Shown: positions 14,065-15,417 of the stretch, piece after piece
Layout of the letters: each line of letters opens with the position of its first letter
Position numbering within the stretch: position 1 is the first letter of the stretch
Origin: Gammaproteobacteria bacterium UBA6968
GTDB taxonomy: Bacteria; Pseudomonadota; Gammaproteobacteria; Pseudomonadales; Azotimanducaceae
DNA length: 15,417 bases
Direction of reading: 5' to 3'
NCBI GenBank assembly: GCA_002450255.1
Contig: DJYW01000023.1
Span: forward strand, 1-15,417
Position numbers and translations under genes: made by a program
The notes under the pieces: model-generated
What the model was told of the DNA's origin: nothing
Databases searched by the model: none
What the model saw: only the letters and a program-made list of their open reading frames with translations

Positions 14065-14301
14065 CTAAACGCGCTGCCCCGCAGCCCGCATTTCCTTTAT
14101 CACCTCGTCGATGCCTTTCTTATCGATGATACGCATCCCGCGAGAAGACACGCGCAACTTAACGTAACGCTTCTCCGACTCTATCCAAAAACGATGATAA
14201 TGCAGATTCGGCAGGAACCGACGCTTAGTCTTATTCTGCGCGTGACTGACGTTGTTTCCAGTAATCGGACGTTTACCCGTTACCTGACATACCTGAGACA
14301 T
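14065..14301 (-). CDS. rpmB: 50S ribosomal protein L28
   Basis: A 78-residue large-subunit protein. The N-terminus [20 protein letters not shown] and the following [19 protein letters not shown] are canonical L28, with [20 protein letters not shown] and the C-terminal [12 protein letters not shown] completing it; length equals that of E. coli L28 (78). One cysteine, C5, is conserved in proteobacterial forms. ATG 14301 is preceded by an AGG only 3 bases away, so initiation signals look ordinary to weak. A promoter is predicted at 14331-14359, so rpmB-rpmG (and mutM by read-through) can be expressed apart from radC, which ends 88 bases upstream. Confidence 0.98.
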   Translation of the reverse strand: MSQVCQVTGKRPITGNNVSHAQNKTKRRFLPNLHYHRFWIESEKRYVKLRVSSRGMRIIDKKGIDEVIKEMRAAGQRV

Positions 14302-14330
14302 GACCTGACACCCAAAAAATTTGAGGCGCG

Positions 14331-14359
14331 TTTATAGCAAAGCTCAGCCTCATGAGCAA
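14331..14359 (-). promoter_or_regulatory. predicted promoter of rpmB-rpmG
   Basis: On the minus strand TTGCTC (14359-14354, 3 of 6) and TATAAA (14336-14331, 5 of 6) are 17 bases apart. The -10 is followed directly by the GC-rich discriminator CGCGCC, the hallmark of growth-rate and ppGpp/DksA-controlled ribosomal promoters in gammaproteobacteria. Initiation near 14324 gives a leader of about 23 bases. Confidence 0.55.
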
Positions 14360-14389
14360 CTGGCTCGTTCAGATCCAGCGTAATATCCG

Positions 14390-15196
14390 TCATGGTAGCA
14401 GCCCACGAGCAGCGAACGACACATACTGCCGTGGAGACACGACGATGTGATCCACAACACGAATGTCGATGCGGGCCAGGAGATCGACAAGTTCTCGAGT
14501 CAACGCGACATCAGATTGACTGGGTTCAGCAACGCCAGATGGATGATTATGGGCGAGGATGACCGCCCCCGCGTTCAACTCTAAACCGCGCCTCAATATT
14601 TCACGGGCATGCACGTGAGCGTGATCAACAGAGCCGCGGAACAATACTTCAAACGCGATTAAATCGAGCCGTACAGAAAGAAACAAACAGGCAAAATTTT
14701 CGCGCGGCTGATACCCGAGGCGTTGCTGCAAATAGTTAGCCACGTCCTGGCTCTGCGAAAAATTGCGCGCATCGGCCAGCTCCGACTCTGCGCCGCGTGC
14801 TCCGAGTTCCGCTACAGCCTTTAACATAGCGATTTTTGCCGGACCGAGTCCGCGCACGCCATTGAGATGGGTAATCGGCGACAGCAACAGCTTGCGCAGT
14901 GATCCGAACTGGGTCAACAAACGTCTAGCCATACTCACTGCGTCTTCGCCGCGCAACCCAGAGCCGAGGCAAATGCCGAGCAGCTCCGCGGTAGATAGTT
15001 GTTCGGCACCAAATTTCGCAATGCGTCGCCTGGGTTGATCCTCGATTGGCCAGCCGCTGATGCTTTCCGGGTTTTGGTCGGGTAAGCCATTGGTAGGTAC
15101 AGCACCAGGCAGAGAGTCGAGCACCATTTTCGCTTGGCGACTTGATCGTTTATCGATAGATGTGTTTTTCAAGCTGTCTCTCTTCTTATGTTTCAC
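14390..15196 (-). CDS. radC: RadC/UPF0758 JAMM-domain protein with N-terminal extension
   Basis: A RadC-family protein of up to 268 residues; the biochemical role is unknown and the old DNA-repair assignment is not supported for E. coli. The family core starts near SGWPIEDQPRRRIAKFGAEQLSTAELL (in pieces from 47), includes a helix-hairpin-helix segment LNGVRGLGPAKIAML (111-125), RENFACLFL (165-173), LFRGSVDHAHVHAREI (185-200) and the JAMM/MPN+ metal motif with H216, H218, S226 and D229 in AHNHPSG...PSQSD. Family members are usually about 224 residues, so about 45 residues are extra if GTG 15196 is used. An in-frame TGA sits just before that GTG. Alternatives are TTG 15172 (AGAGAG ahead) and ATG 15127; none has a decisive Shine-Dalgarno. 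Next downstream is rpmB, as in E. coli. Confidence 0.93.
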   Translation of the reverse strand: MKHKKRDSLKNTSIDKRSSRQAKMVLDSLPGAVPTNGLPDQNPESISGWPIEDQPRRRIAKFGAEQLSTAELLGICLGSGLRGEDAVSMARRLLTQFGSLRKLLLSPITHLNGVRGLGPAKIAMLKAVAELGARGAESELADARNFSQSQDVANYLQQRLGYQPRENFACLFLSVRLDLIAFEVLFRGSVDHAHVHAREILRRGLELNAGAVILAHNHPSGVAEPSQSDVALTRELVDLLARIDIRVVDHIVVSPRQYVSFAARGLLP

Positions 15197-15342
15197 GTTT
15201 CAATTTTTAGCTACTTCCGAGGCCTCTTATTCGAGAAAGGCCGTTTCTTTGTTGGAACTGGTTTGAACCGGATACAGAAAAACACTGCTTGTGGCTGTAC
15301 CAACGCCGAATAGCTTGCCGCGTTCGACACCCGCGTCGCCCT

Positions 15343-15356
15343 GACAGCTAGCTGTC
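15343..15356. repeat. perfect 14-bp palindrome upstream of radC
   Basis: GACAGCTAGCTGTC is a perfect 14-base palindrome, about 150 bases upstream of the radC start. It could be an operator for a dimeric regulator, or a 5-bp hairpin with loop CTAG. The remaining part of 15197-15417 holds no convincing gene; in related genomes a coaBC/dfp gene is often divergent from radC and would lie beyond the window. Confidence 0.5.
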
Positions 15357-15372
15357 TTCTCGCCTCGCTATT

Positions 15373-15392
15373 TACCCACCTATACCCACCTA
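15373..15392. repeat. perfect tandem duplication of a decamer
   Basis: TACCCACCTA is repeated twice head to tail (15373-15382, 15383-15392), one helical turn apart, 17 bases beyond the 14-bp palindrome and just before AGCGC plus a run of seven or more T. CGCTA (15366-15370) and TAGCG (15391-15395) flank it as short inverted repeats. Confidence 0.5.
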
Positions 15393-15417
15393 GCGCTTTT
15401 TTTGTTTCGACCTCTTC

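Noticed and set aside
15211..15330. 39-residue GTG-started ORF upstream of radC on the minus strand
   Set aside because: It has no recognisable family, a rare start and no clear ribosome site; the basic C-terminus could be chance. I leave it as unsupported.
15366..15403. Intrinsic terminator formed by CGCTA/TAGCG followed by a T-run
   Set aside because: A 5-bp stem with a 20-base loop is too weak; it can be reconsidered with the sequence beyond the window.

Overview
The window is an ordinary stretch of gammaproteobacterial chromosome packed with housekeeping genes. Gene content and order (yggS-proC-yggT-metX-metW-DUF4426-rdgB-hemW; ftsY-ftsE-ftsX-rpoH; rsmD, coaD, mutM; rpmG-rpmB-radC) match blocks known from Pseudomonas and its relatives, with the radC-rpmB-rpmG-mutM run also seen in E. 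coli. The protein sequences look like those of a non-enteric gammaproteobacterium. I cannot name the genus. I see no IS element, prophage, CRISPR array, tRNA or rRNA gene.

Layout: (1) 274-6387, plus strand, a tight operon: PLP homeostasis (yggS), proline synthesis (proC), a YGGT membrane protein, methionine entry (metX/metW), a secreted DUF4426 protein, nucleotide-pool sanitation (rdgB) and a radical-SAM haem chaperone (hemW). (2) 6388-6648, a convergent intergenic region with hairpins and a degenerate 16-bp tandem array. (3) 11515 down to 6649, minus strand: ftsY-ftsE-ftsX (membrane targeting and division), then rpoH, a DUF423 membrane protein and trmB. (4) 11530-13008, plus strand: a possible 43-codon ORF, rsmD, coaD. 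(5) 15196 down to 13005, minus strand: radC, rpmB, rpmG, mutM. The stop codons of mutM and coaD overlap in one CTAG. The last 220 bases hold no convincing gene.

The most interesting signal is regulatory. A perfect CIRCE operator (the HrcA site, 9-bp arms around 9 bases) lies on the only good promoter in front of rpoH, the heat-shock sigma factor. This implies that the repressor-based (HrcA) heat-shock circuit controls the sigma-32 circuit. Because rpoH is followed at 13-14 nt spacing by the DUF423 gene and trmB with no visible terminator, the tRNA m7G46 methyltransferase may share this control. Secondary points are an insertion of about 15 residues in the FtsY GTPase domain, the 16-bp array between hemW and trmB, a small ORF coupled to rsmD, and an unusual start region for coaD. 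I found no evidence of a wholly new multi-gene system.
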